Positions 45,355-55,941 of a DNA stretch of 64,000 bases are shown piece after piece. Source of the DNA: Neorhizobium alkalisoli (GTDB lineage: Bacteria > Pseudomonadota > Alphaproteobacteria > Rhizobiales > Rhizobiaceae); NCBI RefSeq assembly GCF_007829835.1, contig NZ_VIWP01000002.1, positions 434,001-498,000 of the forward strand, in the 5' to 3' direction. The stretch's first letter is position 1. Each line of letters begins with the position of its first letter. The notes beneath the pieces were generated by a model. The model was not told the origin of the DNA, did no database searches, and was given only the letters and a program-made list of their open reading frames with translations. Both the position numbers and the translations under genes were made by a program.

Positions 45355-45677
45355 CTCGCCTCCCATACAATGAGTTAGCATTCGCTAATAGAACGCAGAC
45401 CGATGAAGGATGGAAGCATAAAGCGGTTTCTAAAATTAGCAAATGGTAAATTAATACCTATCGCGCGCTCCGCCTCGCATCCGACGTCGCCAAAAATCGC
45501 TGGCACACCGGGGAAAAGCCTGTCCCGGATCGACACGCGAAAATCTGACAATCAGACACATCCAAACTCCCTCCCCTGATCCGCCATGCCTGCAAAAGGC
45601 CAGCTGTCGCCGCCGTTAACTAATTAGAAATATCTAAAGTTCGGAATTGATATCTATCAAAAAGCAGGGAGGCTAAC
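45355..45677. other. Divergent intergenic region before RTX gene 5
   Basis: A 323-base gap between divergent genes, with two AT-rich stretches: about 45372-45462, near the small gene, and about 45615-45665, just before RTX gene 5. Both should hold promoters, but I cannot name hexamers with confidence. A TTAGC/GCTAA palindrome lies at about 45374-45387. A GGGAGG site precedes the RTX gene start. Confidence 0.4.
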
Positions 45678-47945
45678 ATGCCACAGGTCACAACAGCACC
45701 GAATGTCACCGTCCAGGCAGATGATTTCTGGGTGGAGAATGCAGCCCAGACCACGAACGAGGCTTTTGGCGATCAGACGTCGCAGACCGGCAATCTCGTT
45801 CTCGGCATAGGCAATGTCGTCACCAACTATAGCGACTACAGTTTCGAAAGCGGCGGGTTCACCTATCATTATATCGGCAACTGGGAAGTTGCCATCAATG
45901 GCGGCCTCCTCTCGGCGACGACCGGCGCGCAGGGCTATTACGACCAGGTCGTCATCGAACAGAACGGGCAGCCCTATGCCACGCTGACGCTCGATGCTCC
46001 GGTGGCCGTGAATTTCGGCAGCACCAGCGGAATCGACCTGCTCGGGCTCGGGCTGAACGGACTGACCGATCCGTTGCTTTCAGCGGTTTTCGGCGCCGAG
46101 CCGACCGCCTCGCTGGATAATCTGCATCTGGCAGCCGATCCGGACCTGCCCGTCGAAGTCGGGCTCGATCCGAATGCGGTCTTCAACGACGGCACGACGC
46201 CGGTGACCGGCACACCTGGTAGCGACGTGATCGGCGGCGATACCGGAAATAACGAGATCGATGGCGGCGCCGGTGACGATACGGTGACCGGCGATGCCGG
46301 CAACGATATCCTGCATGGCGGCGAAGGAAACGATACGCTGGATGGCGGGGCCGATAACGACACGCTGCATGGCGGTGTCGGTGCCGATGTGCTGATTGGC
46401 GGCAGCGGTGTCGATACGGCCGATTACAGCGATTCCGACGCGGGTGTCGTCATCGACCTTGCAGCCGGCACCGGGTCTGGCGGCCATGCCGAGGGTGATA
46501 CGCTGAGCGGTATCGAAAATGCCGTTGGCAGTGCGCTCGGCGACGTTCTGTCCGGCGATGGCGGCGACAATGTGCTGAACGGCCAGGATGGCGACGATAT
46601 GCTGCATGGCGGGGCCGGCAATGACACGCTGACCGGCGATGCCGGCAACGACATTCTCCACGGTGGCCTCGGTGCCGATATTCTCGATGGCGGCGACGGC
46701 ACGGATACCGCCGATTACAGTGATTCCGACGCGGGCGTCGCGATCGATCTCGCTGCCGGGACCGGATCTGGTGGGCATGCCGAGGGTGATACGCTCACCA
46801 ATATCGAAAATGCGGTCGGCAGTGGGCTCAATGACATCCTCTCCGGCAGTGCCGGCGACAACGTGCTGAACGGTCAGGATGGCGACGATGCCCTGAATGG
46901 CGGCGACGGTAATGACACGCTGACCGGCGATGCCGGCAATGATACCGTCAATGGCGGTGCAGGCGCCGATACGATGGATGGCGGCAGCGGCTCCGACACG
47001 GTCGATTACCAGGGCTCGTCCGGTGGCGTTCAGGTCAATCTCGGCACGGGTGCAGCCTCAGGCGGCCATGCCCAGGGCGACAAGATCGCCAATTTCGAAA
47101 ACATCACCGGCAGCGATCTGTCCGACCGGCTTTATGGCGATGCCAATGCCAATATCATCAAGGGCCTCGGCGGCAATGACGTCATCTATGGTCTCGGTGG
47201 CAATGACACGATCGATGGCGGCAGCGGCAATGATATCGTCAATGGCGGCGCTGGCGCGGATGCCATGACCGGCGGTTCGGGCGTCGACACGCTCGATTAC
47301 CGCGGCTCCAGTGCTGGTGTGAGAGTGGACCTCCTGATCGGCAAAGGAGGTGGTGGCGATGCGCAAAGCGACACTTTCTCCGGTTTTGAAAGGGCGGGAG
47401 GCAGCAGCTTCAACGACAAGCTGCTGGGTGACACGGGCGCCAACGTCCTGAGCGGGTACAACGGCAATGACAGTATAAACGGCCGCGCTGGCAATGACCG
47501 GCTCTATGGCAATGCCGGCAATGACACGTTGATAGGCGACAAGGGCAATGACGTCCTGCTCGGCTCGACGGGTCGCGATGCGCTCTATGGCGGGCTTGGC
47601 CGCGATAAGCTGCAAGGCGGCGCGGATGCGGACCGGTTCATCTTCAAGAAGATCGGAGAATCGACTGTCGCGACCGCGGGTCGCGATGTCATCCTGGATT
47701 TCAGCCAGGGCCAGCACGACAAGATCGACCTATCGGTCATTGACGCCAACAGCCATGCCGGTGGTAACCAGGCCTTCGATTTCATCGGATCGGACGGGTT
47801 CAGCGGCAAGGCCGGCGAGCTGAACACCAAGGTGGTTGGCGGCAATACCTACATCTATGGCGACGTGAACGGCGACGGCAAGGCCGATTTCTCGGTCGGC
47901 CTGCATGGTTCGATCCATCTGACCAGCAACGATTTCCTTCTGTGA
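45678..47945 (+). CDS. RTX protein 5: large secreted Ca-binding protein with 97-residue super-repeats
   Basis: A 755-residue acidic protein. Residues 1-170 are a beta-rich N-terminal domain without signal peptide. From about residue 176 come many RTX nonapeptides (GGAGDDTVTG, GGEGNDTLDG and similar). Four super-modules start at the Asp codon of DYSDSD, DYSDSD, DYQGSS and DYRGSS at 46422, 46713, 47004 and 47295: an exact 291-base (97-residue) period. Each contains a beta-strand insert (GVxVxLxxGxxxGG.A..D) between RTX blocks. The C-terminus (about 640-755) resembles the serralysin C-terminal domain and ends in SNDFLL, a type I secretion tail. Role unknown; adhesin-like or surface-layer functions are plausible. 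Confidence 0.87.
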   Translation: MPQVTTAPNVTVQADDFWVENAAQTTNEAFGDQTSQTGNLVLGIGNVVTNYSDYSFESGGFTYHYIGNWEVAINGGLLSATTGAQGYYDQVVIEQNGQPYATLTLDAPVAVNFGSTSGIDLLGLGLNGLTDPLLSAVFGAEPTASLDNLHLAADPDLPVEVGLDPNAVFNDGTTPVTGTPGSDVIGGDTGNNEIDGGAGDDTVTGDAGNDILHGGEGNDTLDGGADNDTLHGGVGADVLIGGSGVDTADYSDSDAGVVIDLAAGTGSGGHAEGDTLSGIENAVGSALGDVLSGDGGDNVLNGQDGDDMLHGGAGNDTLTGDAGNDILHGGLGADILDGGDGTDTADYSDSDAGVAIDLAAGTGSGGHAEGDTLTNIENAVGSGLNDILSGSAGDNVLNGQDGDDALNGGDGNDTLTGDAGNDTVNGGAGADTMDGGSGSDTVDYQGSSGGVQVNLGTGAASGGHAQGDKIANFENITGSDLSDRLYGDANANIIKGLGGNDVIYGLGGNDTIDGGSGNDIVNGGAGADAMTGGSGVDTLDYRGSSAGVRVDLLIGKGGGGDAQSDTFSGFERAGGSSFNDKLLGDTGANVLSGYNGNDSINGRAGNDRLYGNAGNDTLIGDKGNDVLLGSTGRDALYGGLGRDKLQGGADADRFIFKKIGESTVATAGRDVILDFSQGQHDKIDLSVIDANSHAGGNQAFDFIGSDGFSGKAGELNTKVVGGNTYIYGDVNGDGKADFSVGLHGSIHLTSNDFLL
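46422..47585 (+). repeat. Four tandem 291-bp modules in RTX gene 5
   Basis: Module starts at 46422, 46713, 47004 and 47295 are spaced by exactly 291 bases. Modules 1 and 2 are very alike at the DNA level (shared runs such as GGGTGATACGCT), modules 3 and 4 more diverged, suggesting stepwise duplication with a recent last event. Confidence 0.85.
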
Positions 47946-47959
47946 AATCCGTTGCGGCA

Positions 47960-48042
47960 CCGATCGGGCTGCGCTGCGCCGCCCCTCGCCTCCCCGGCCC
48001 GATCGGCTATAGCGGCCCGCGTATCCCCCTTGCGCGGGCCGC
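47960..48042 (+). terminator. Tandem hairpins after RTX gene 5
   Basis: Two perfect 10-bp helices follow the stop: CCGATCGGGC/GCCCGATCGG (47960-48006, long loop) and GCGGCCCGCG/CGCGGGCCGC (48012-48042). They lack strong T-runs but very probably stop or pause transcription. Confidence 0.6.
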
Positions 48043-48130
48043 ATCCCTATGACAATCCTCGACCGCCTTCAAAAGGCATGAGGAGAATGAAGGCGCCATT
48101 CCATAACGGCGTCTTGTCAGGGGAGACGGC

Positions 48131-48871
48131 ATGACGATCGACTTGAAGGGCAGGATTGCGCTGGTGACCGGCGCATCGCGCGGCATCGGTTATTTCACGG
48201 CACTGGAACTCGCCAAGGCAGGCGCGCATGTGATCGCCACCGCCCGCACCGTTGGCGGACTGGAAGAACTCGACGACGCGATCAAGGCGCTTGGCGGCAC
48301 AGCCACCCTCGTTCCCTTCGATCTCAACGACATGGAAGCCATCGACCGGCTCGGCGCCTCGATCTTCGAACGCTGGGGCAAGCTTGACATTCTGGTCGCC
48401 AATGCCGGGATTTTGGGTGTCATCTCGCCGCTCGGCCATATCGAGGCAAAGGTGTTCGAGAAGGTGATGATGACCAACGTCACCTCCGTCTGGCGGCTGA
48501 TCCGCTCGGTGGAACCGCTTCTCACCCGCTCCGATGCCGGCCGCGCCCTGCTCTTCTCCTCCGGCGCCGCCTCCAAGGCTCCGGCCTTCTGGGGCGCCTA
48601 TGCGATTTCCAAGGCTGCCGTCGAGACGATGGGCCGGATCTGGGCGGCCGAGACCGACCATACGCCGCTCAAGGTCAACATGGTCAATCCCGGCGCCACC
48701 CGCACCGCCATGCGCGCCCAGGCCGTGCCCGGCGAAGATCCGGAAACCCTGCCGCATCCGCAGGAGGTGGCCGAAAAGATCCTCTTCCTCGCCTCGCCGG
48801 AACTGAAGGATACCGGCCGCATGTTCGTGGTCCGGGAAAACCGTTTCGTGGATTTCAGGCTGCCCGATTAA
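48131..48871 (+). CDS. SDR-family NAD(P)-dependent oxidoreductase
   Basis: A 246-residue classical short-chain dehydrogenase: cofactor motif TGASRGIGYFTA, NAG at about residue 92, and catalytic Ser, Tyr, Lys in FSSGAASKAPAFWGAYAISK. The substrate cannot be predicted. The ATG at 48131 follows GGGGAGACGGC. In my recollection this gene often lies directly next to purF in related genomes, which would make 41.0-47.9 kb an insertion; that needs checking. Confidence 0.88.
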   Translation: MTIDLKGRIALVTGASRGIGYFTALELAKAGAHVIATARTVGGLEELDDAIKALGGTATLVPFDLNDMEAIDRLGASIFERWGKLDILVANAGILGVISPLGHIEAKVFEKVMMTNVTSVWRLIRSVEPLLTRSDAGRALLFSSGAASKAPAFWGAYAISKAAVETMGRIWAAETDHTPLKVNMVNPGATRTAMRAQAVPGEDPETLPHPQEVAEKILFLASPELKDTGRMFVVRENRFVDFRLPD

Positions 48872-48938
48872 CGGCCTGGAAAGCCCGTCGTAAAATCTTC
48901 GCTATACGATCAGGTTATTTCGCGCTTAACTTGCAAGC

Positions 48939-49856
48939 ATGAGCAACGACGATTCCTCCCCGAGCCTTCCCCTTCAAAACGGCAGGCCGCGGCCGCAGCG
49001 GCGTAATCCGTTCAGCCTGACACTGATCGTTTCCGGCCTTGTCGTGCTGGCGGTCCTCTATGTCATTTCCAGCGCCTATTACACGGTGGCCCAGGGCGAG
49101 CGTGGCGTTATCACCCGCTTCGGTGCGGTGACCGGAACGGCCGAGCCAGGGCTCGGCTTCAAGGTGCCTTTGATCACCAAGGTCAACCCGATCTCGGTGC
49201 AGACGCAGATCATCAAGCTCGACAATGAGGAAGCCTATAGCCAGGACCAGCAGGCAGCGCATCTGCAGCTATCGATCAACTATTCGATCATTCCGGCCGA
49301 GGCCTCCGCCGTTTTTGCGCAGTTCGGTTCCGAGGAAAACCTGCAGACGCGCCTGATCCGCCCGCGCGTGCGCCAGCAGCTGAAAAATGTCTTTGGCCAT
49401 TACACCGCCGCAACCGCGATCAGCCAGCGTGACAAGCTGAATACCGAAGTGCGCGAGGCCGTTCAGGAAGCGGTCAAAGGTCTGGTCGAGGTCGAAGGCG
49501 TGCAGCTGGAAGACCTGAAATTCTCCAAGGAATATGAAAGCGCGATCGAGGCCCGGATGATGGCCGAGGTCGAGGTGCAGCGCTCCACCCAGCGTGTCGC
49601 CAATGAAAAGCAGCTGGCGCAAATCACCGTTACCCAGGCGCAGGCAAAGGCCGACAGCCAGCTCGCCGTCGCCAAGGCGGAAGCAGAAGCCACCCGCATC
49701 CGCGGCGAGGCGGAAGCCGCCGCCATCAAGGCCCGCGGCGATGCGCTGAAGCAGAACCCGGATCTGGTGGCGCTGACCCAGGCCGAACGCTGGGACGGCA
49801 AGCTGCCGACAACGATGATCCCGGGCGGCGCCGTGCCGATGCTCGGCGTGAAATAA
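48939..49856 (+). CDS. SPFH/prohibitin-family membrane protein (HflC/HflK-like)
   Basis: A 305-residue protein with a short cytoplasmic N-terminus, one membrane helix (about 28-48) and an SPFH domain (YYTVAQGERGVITRFGAV onward), then a long Ala/Glu-rich coiled coil (about 215-285). SPFH proteins oligomerise into membrane rings, and HflK/HflC relatives modulate FtsH protease. Here it is a single gene with no hflK/hflC partner beside it, so it may be a stomatin/prohibitin homologue rather than true HflK. Confidence 0.85.
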   Translation: MSNDDSSPSLPLQNGRPRPQRRNPFSLTLIVSGLVVLAVLYVISSAYYTVAQGERGVITRFGAVTGTAEPGLGFKVPLITKVNPISVQTQIIKLDNEEAYSQDQQAAHLQLSINYSIIPAEASAVFAQFGSEENLQTRLIRPRVRQQLKNVFGHYTAATAISQRDKLNTEVREAVQEAVKGLVEVEGVQLEDLKFSKEYESAIEARMMAEVEVQRSTQRVANEKQLAQITVTQAQAKADSQLAVAKAEAEATRIRGEAEAAAIKARGDALKQNPDLVALTQAERWDGKLPTTMIPGGAVPMLGVK

Positions 49857-49863
49857 GCCGGCC

Positions 49864-50553
49864 TCAGCCGCTCGCGGACAATTCCTCCGCCTTTTTACCG
49901 AGCCGGTCCGAATGCCGTTTCAGGCTTTCGCTCAACCGTTTCAGCTGTTTTTCGTCGAGCTTCTCGATGCCGACAAATTCGTTGGCGGCGTGGCTGGAAA
50001 GGATCAGCTCATCGAGCTTGGTCTGAACAGCTTCACTGTCGCGGTTCTGGGAATTCTGCAGCACGAAGACCATCAGGAAGGTGATGATCGTCGTGCCGGT
50101 ATTGACCACCAGCTGCCAGGTTTCCGAAAAGCCGAAAAACGGGCCGCTGACACCCCAGACGACAATCAGCACAACGGCGGCCACGAAGGTGGCGGGTTTC
50201 CCGGCACCGGCGGAAACGGCGTTGGAGAAAACGTCGAAAATGCTGCGCTTGCCGCGATCATTCTGCTTTCCAACCGTGCCGCTGTCGTCGGACTCGGAAC
50301 GGTTCGGTGTCCTGGCCGTCGAGCCGTCGTTACCGGTCGAGGCATCCCGCGGCGCCTCTGTTATCGCCATGCCGCCCTTGGCCTTGGCGGCATCCTTGGT
50401 TTTGGCGGCAGGCTTGGTTTTGCCGCCGGCGGGTTTCGATGCCGATCGGCTGTCCGCAGCCTGCTTTTTCGCCGAAGGTTTTGCGGCGGCAGCCGCATTT
50501 GCCGGCTGGACCTTTTTCACGCGTTTGCCGGCATTTTCGTCTTCACCCGCCAT
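49864..50553 (-). CDS. Low-affinity iron permease family protein
   Basis: A 229-residue protein. The first ~110 residues are an Ala/Lys-rich low-complexity region (AAAAKPSAKKQAADSRS). The C-terminal half has two membrane helices and the family segment FGFSETWQLVVNTGTTIITFLMVF followed by QNSQNRDSEAVQTKLDELI. This Pfam family is named after yeast Fet4 but bacterial members are short and transport has not been shown for most. The ATG at 50553 follows GGAGGAGC. Confidence 0.8.
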   Translation of the reverse strand: MAGEDENAGKRVKKVQPANAAAAAKPSAKKQAADSRSASKPAGGKTKPAAKTKDAAKAKGGMAITEAPRDASTGNDGSTARTPNRSESDDSGTVGKQNDRGKRSIFDVFSNAVSAGAGKPATFVAAVVLIVVWGVSGPFFGFSETWQLVVNTGTTIITFLMVFVLQNSQNRDSEAVQTKLDELILSSHAANEFVGIEKLDEKQLKRLSESLKRHSDRLGKKAEELSASG

Positions 50554-50695
50554 GCTGCTCCTCCAGTCTGGAACAAAGTTCGGGATCAACGCTTTACCGG
50601 GGCCAATCGATCCGGTCCGCCACCGTACGGACCAACTATCGCCGGCTTCGCTGAAACAATAGGATCGCGCGCAAACCCGCTGGAGACCCCGGTTC

Positions 50696-51340
50696 TTGTC
50701 ACTCGAAACGCTGATTTCCCAATATGGCCCCGCGGCCGTCTTTGCCGGCGCTGCCTTTGAAGGCGAAACGGCGGCCTTTCTCGGTGGCGTCTTTGCGCAC
50801 CGGCACCTCATGGCCTATTGGCAGGCGGCACTGGCGGCCGGGCTCGGCTCCTTTGCCGCCGACCAGGCGCTGTTCTTTGCCGGACGCCATGCCGGCCGCC
50901 TTGCCATCGTCAGACGTTTCATGCGCGGCGAGGCGGCGAGCCGGGTAAACGGACTGCTGGAAGCGCATCCGACCGGCTTCATTCTCGCCTTCCGCTTTGT
51001 CTACGGGATGCGGACGGTCAGCCCGGTTGCGATCGGCCTGTCTTCCGTACCGGCCCTGCGCTTCGTTATCCTCAACCTGATTTCGGCCATTGTCTGGGGC
51101 GTGGTCATCACCGCGGTCGGTTATCTGTTCGGCAATGCGGTCGAGGCGATTTTTGGCCGGCTGCGGCTGCACTCGCATCTTTTCATCGCGCTTGGGGTGA
51201 TCGTGGTTGCGGTCGGCATTGCCGCTTTTATCGGGCGCAAATGGCTGCTTTCGGCCTTCAATCCTGCAGAGCCCAGGACTTGCTCGGAAGACGTGCCATC
51301 TCCGCATCTTCCGCCAAGCCGCCAGGATCTGGCCCCTTGA
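50696..51340 (+). CDS. DedA-family membrane protein
   Basis: A 214-residue protein with about five membrane segments and the DedA/SNARE-associated signature: [11 protein letters not shown], then [15 protein letters not shown] and the R-x-x-x-G-M-R motif in [16 protein letters not shown]. DedA proteins affect membrane potential and lipid carrier flipping; some recycle undecaprenyl phosphate. The start appears to be TTG at 50696 behind GGAGACCCC. The C-terminal ~20 residues are hydrophilic. Confidence 0.87.
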   Translation: MSLETLISQYGPAAVFAGAAFEGETAAFLGGVFAHRHLMAYWQAALAAGLGSFAADQALFFAGRHAGRLAIVRRFMRGEAASRVNGLLEAHPTGFILAFRFVYGMRTVSPVAIGLSSVPALRFVILNLISAIVWGVVITAVGYLFGNAVEAIFGRLRLHSHLFIALGVIVVAVGIAAFIGRKWLLSAFNPAEPRTCSEDVPSPHLPPSRQDLAP

Positions 51341-51506
51341 CCAAATCCGCGACGCACGCCATAACCGAGCCCATGAAAACGGCGATTTCCATCTGCGGGA
51401 TCATTATTCGCTAGCTTACCGCTGGCCCGGCCGTTTTCGTCTCTCGAAAAGCCTTGAAGACAAACGCCCGGTCCACCCGGATGCCTTGCTTTGGGAGAAT
51501 TTTTCG

Positions 51507-52898
51507 ATGAGCTCTTCGCTCAAGTTCTACAATACGCTGACCCGCGAAAAGACGGCTTTCCAGCCGATCGATGCCGATAACGTGCGCATGTATGTCTGCG
51601 GCCCGACCGTCTACGATTACGCCCATATCGGCAATGCACGCCCGGCTATCGTCTTCGACGTGCTGTTCCGGCTGCTGCGGCATGTCTATGGCGACACCCA
51701 TGTCACCTATGCCCGCAACATCACCGACGTGGACGACAAGATCAACGCCCGCGCCCTGCGCGACCATCCCGGTCTGCCGCTCAACGATGCGATCCGGCTG
51801 GTCACGGAAAAGACCGAGACGCAATACCATCAGGACATAGCCGCACTCGGCTGCATCGAGCCGACGGTCGAACCGCGCGCCACCGACAATATCCCGCAGA
51901 TGGTGACGATCATCGAGCGGCTGATCGCCCGCGGCCATGCCTATGTGGCGGAAGGCGAAGTGCTGTTCGACACGAAGTCGATGACCGATTACGGCCAGCT
52001 TTCCAAGCGCCCGCTCGACGAGCAGCAGGCCGGCGCCCGCATCGCCGTCGATGTGCACAAGAAGAACCCCGGCGACTTCGTTCTGTGGAAGCTTTCCTCC
52101 CATAACGAACCCGGCTGGGACAGCCCCTGGGGTCGCGGCCGGCCGGGCTGGCATATCGAATGCTCGGCGATGAGCGAGCGGTATCTCGGCGAAGTGTTCG
52201 ACATTCATGGCGGCGGGCTGGACCTGATCTTCCCGCATCATGAAAACGAGATCGCCCAGTCGCGCTGCGCCCATGGCACGCATGTGATGGCGAATGTCTG
52301 GATGCATAACGGCTTCGTGCAGATCGAAGGCCGCAAGATGTCGAAGTCGGACGGCAATTTCATCACCATCCACGAATTGCTGGCGACGGAAACCTTCGGT
52401 GGCCGCCAATGGCCGGGCGAGATCCTGCGGCTTGCCATGCTGATGACCCATTATCGCGAGCCGATCGATTTTTCGGTCAAGCGGCTGGAAGAGGCTGAAA
52501 GGCTGATCGCCAAATGGCCGGCGGCAGATGCGCCGGACGCTTCCGTCGCGCCCTGCCCGATCGTCATCGAGGCGCTCGGCGACGATTTGAACACGGTGGC
52601 CGCCGTGCAGAGGCTGCACCAGCTTGCCCAGGAGGCCAATGCCGACCGGGCGCTGCTGCCGATGTTTGCCGCCAGTGCCGCTCTTCTCGGCGTGCTGCCG
52701 AAAATGGCGGAAGTCGACGAGGCGGTTGCAGCGGCGATCGATGCGCTGATCGGGATGCGGCTGGAAATGCTGAAGGCGAAGAATTTTGCCGAGGCCGACC
52801 GGATCCGCAACGAGCTTTCGGACAAGGGCATCCAGCTGAAGGATACCAAGGATGCCGCAACCGGCGAGCGCGTGACGACCTGGGAGGTCAAGCGCTAG
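51507..52898 (+). CDS. cysS: Cysteinyl-tRNA synthetase
   Basis: A 463-residue class I synthetase. The zinc/Cys-binding [15 protein letters not shown] (HIGH motif variant) and KMSKSDGN (KMSKS) are both intact. The ATG at 51507 follows GGGAGAATTTTTCG; the longer open frame upstream is not supported by a ribosome site. It heads the apparent cysS-VOC-GFA-GFA-pip cluster. Confidence 0.97.
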   Translation: MSSSLKFYNTLTREKTAFQPIDADNVRMYVCGPTVYDYAHIGNARPAIVFDVLFRLLRHVYGDTHVTYARNITDVDDKINARALRDHPGLPLNDAIRLVTEKTETQYHQDIAALGCIEPTVEPRATDNIPQMVTIIERLIARGHAYVAEGEVLFDTKSMTDYGQLSKRPLDEQQAGARIAVDVHKKNPGDFVLWKLSSHNEPGWDSPWGRGRPGWHIECSAMSERYLGEVFDIHGGGLDLIFPHHENEIAQSRCAHGTHVMANVWMHNGFVQIEGRKMSKSDGNFITIHELLATETFGGRQWPGEILRLAMLMTHYREPIDFSVKRLEEAERLIAKWPAADAPDASVAPCPIVIEALGDDLNTVAAVQRLHQLAQEANADRALLPMFAASAALLGVLPKMAEVDEAVAAAIDALIGMRLEMLKAKNFAEADRIRNELSDKGIQLKDTKDAATGERVTTWEVKR

Positions 52899-52929
52899 CG
52901 CTGCCAATCTTTTTAAGGAGGGGGAAGAG

Positions 52930-53328
52930 ATGATCGATCACATGGGCATCAAGGTCGCAAATTTCGACCGGTCCAAAGCCTTTTATGACGCAGCCTTCGC
53001 GCCGCTCGGCGCGTCGCTCCTCTACATCGTGCCGGTCGAATTTACCGCCGGCGCGACCATGGCCGGTTACGGCCGCGACCGGCCGGTCTATTGGCTGCAC
53101 GAAACCACGCCCGTGGCAGGCCACACCCAGCATGTGGCCTTCACCGCCCGCAATCGTGCGGAGGTCGATGCCTTCTATGCGGCCGCAATTGCCGCCGGCG
53201 GCCGTGACAATGGCGCACCGGGCCTGCGGCCGCATTACCATCCCAACTATTACGGCGCCTTCGTTTTCGATCCGGACGGCAACAATGTCGAGGCGGTCTG
53301 CCATGACGCGGAGGGTGATGGGGCATGA
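52930..53328 (+). CDS. VOC/glyoxalase-like protein
   Basis: A 132-residue protein with the paired beta-alpha-beta-beta-beta units of the vicinal-oxygen-chelate fold (begins MIDHMGIKVANFDRSKAFYD; ends VFDPDGNNVEAVCH). Metal-ligand positions (His4, Glu near the C-terminus) are present. Substrate unknown. A very strong AAGGAGGGGG site precedes it. Its stop overlaps the start of the first GFA gene. Confidence 0.88.
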   Translation: MIDHMGIKVANFDRSKAFYDAAFAPLGASLLYIVPVEFTAGATMAGYGRDRPVYWLHETTPVAGHTQHVAFTARNRAEVDAFYAAAIAAGGRDNGAPGLRPHYHPNYYGAFVFDPDGNNVEAVCHDAEGDGA

Positions 53329-53827
53329 CCGAGGTCCATAGTGGCGGCTGCCAATGCGGCGCCCTTCGTTTCCGTATCACCGGCAAGCCCGGAAAATCGT
53401 CGATCTGCCATTGCCGCATGTGCCAGAAGGCGTTCGGCGCCTATTATGCACCGCTCGTTTCCGCCTACGGGGCAAAATTCGAATGGACCCGCGGGACGCC
53501 ACGGTATTTCCAGTCGTCGAACCATGTGCAGCGCGGCTTCTGCGGCAATTGCGGCACGCCGCTGACCTATGAGGCGATGGACGGGATTTCGGTTGCGGCC
53601 GGCGCCTTTGACGATCCGGCCGCCTTTGCGCCGGTCATGCAATATGGCGTCGAAGGAAAGATCGGTTTCGTCGATCACCTGCACGAACTCCCCGCTCATC
53701 ACACGATGGACGATCTGGAGGCCGCGCCTTTTCTCGCCGACATCGTTTCCAACCAGCATCCGGACCACGATACCGAGACCTGGCAGCCAAAGCCCGCCAC
53801 AGGCGGCAGCACGGAGGACACTACACG

Positions 53828-53831
<4 letters not shown>
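53325..53831 (+). CDS. GFA family (glutathione-dependent formaldehyde-activating-like) protein 1
   Basis: A 168-residue zinc protein of the GFA/Mss4-like fold: GGCQCGALRFR, then CHCRMCQKAFG and GFCGNCGTPL supply the zinc-binding cysteines. The founding member was proposed to form S-hydroxymethylglutathione, but most homologues have no known activity. It overlaps the VOC gene (ATGA) and the next GFA gene by four bases. Its C-terminus NQHPDHDTETW recurs in the two paralogues. Confidence 0.9.
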
Positions 53832-55272
<1,441 letters not shown>

Positions 55273-55298
55273 GGGCGCGGCTGGCGGGTTGAGGTTTG

Positions 55299-55425
55299 CC
55301 CCTCACCCTAACCCTCTCCCCGCTTGCGGGGAGACGGGACGTGCCCTGATTGAGACAGGGAGCGTGCGGCATATCCCTTCTCCCCGTCAGAACGGGGAGA
55401 AGGTGCCGGCAGGCGGATGAGGGGC
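55299..55425. repeat. Palindromic intergenic repeat (RIME-like), copy B
   Basis: A 127-base element in the same orientation as the one at 33649-33787, sharing the start CCCCTCACCCTAACCCTCTC, the core TTCTCCCCGTCAGAACGGGG and the end GGCGGATGAGGGG. It separates pip from the third GFA gene. Confidence 0.82.
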
Positions 55426-55461
55426 TGACTCGGATAGAACAGCAGGCCACGGGAGGAGAGC

Positions 55462-55941
55462 ATGACCGAAAAACTGACCGGCGGCTGCCAGTGCGGCGCG
55501 ATCCGCTATTCGACGCGCGGTCCTGTCACCGACCGGGCGATCTGTCATTGCCGCATGTGCCAGAAGGCGGTCGGCTCGGTGGTCTGGCCGTTCTTCACCG
55601 TCGATGTCGCCGATCTCGAATGGACGCGTGGCCGCCCTGCCCTTTATCGCAGCTCGGAAGCCGCCGAGCGCGGGTTCTGCGCCGCCTGCGGCACGCCGAT
55701 CAGCTTTCAGCCGGTCGGCAAGAGCGCGATCGACCTGTCGATCGGCACGCTCGATGATCCGGCGGCCATCGAACCCGACAAGCAATATTTCGCCGGCCAG
55801 CGCATGCCCTGGTTCCACGCCATGGCGACGCTGCCGGAACAACCGAGTTCGGCCTCGCCCGACGAGATCGAGCGCCGCCGCCCCTATCAACATCCCGACC
55901 ACGACACATCCGAATGGCCGCAACCCGGATCAAGACCATGA
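55462..55941 (+). CDS. GFA family protein 3
   Basis: A 159-residue third GFA paralogue: GGCQCGAIRYS, CHCRMCQKAVG, GFCAACGTPI, ending YQHPDHDTSEW. It has a strong GGGAGGAGAGC site and follows a repeat element that interrupts the cluster. Its stop overlaps the cimA ATG (ATGA), so it is co-translated with cimA. Confidence 0.9.
   Translation: MTEKLTGGCQCGAIRYSTRGPVTDRAICHCRMCQKAVGSVVWPFFTVDVADLEWTRGRPALYRSSEAAERGFCAACGTPISFQPVGKSAIDLSIGTLDDPAAIEPDKQYFAGQRMPWFHAMATLPEQPSSASPDEIERRRPYQHPDHDTSEWPQPGSRP

Noticed and set aside
46200..47600. Regularly spaced repeats resembling a CRISPR array
   Set aside because: The repeats are in-frame coding units of an RTX protein with a GGxGxD pattern; there are no unique spacers between identical repeats.
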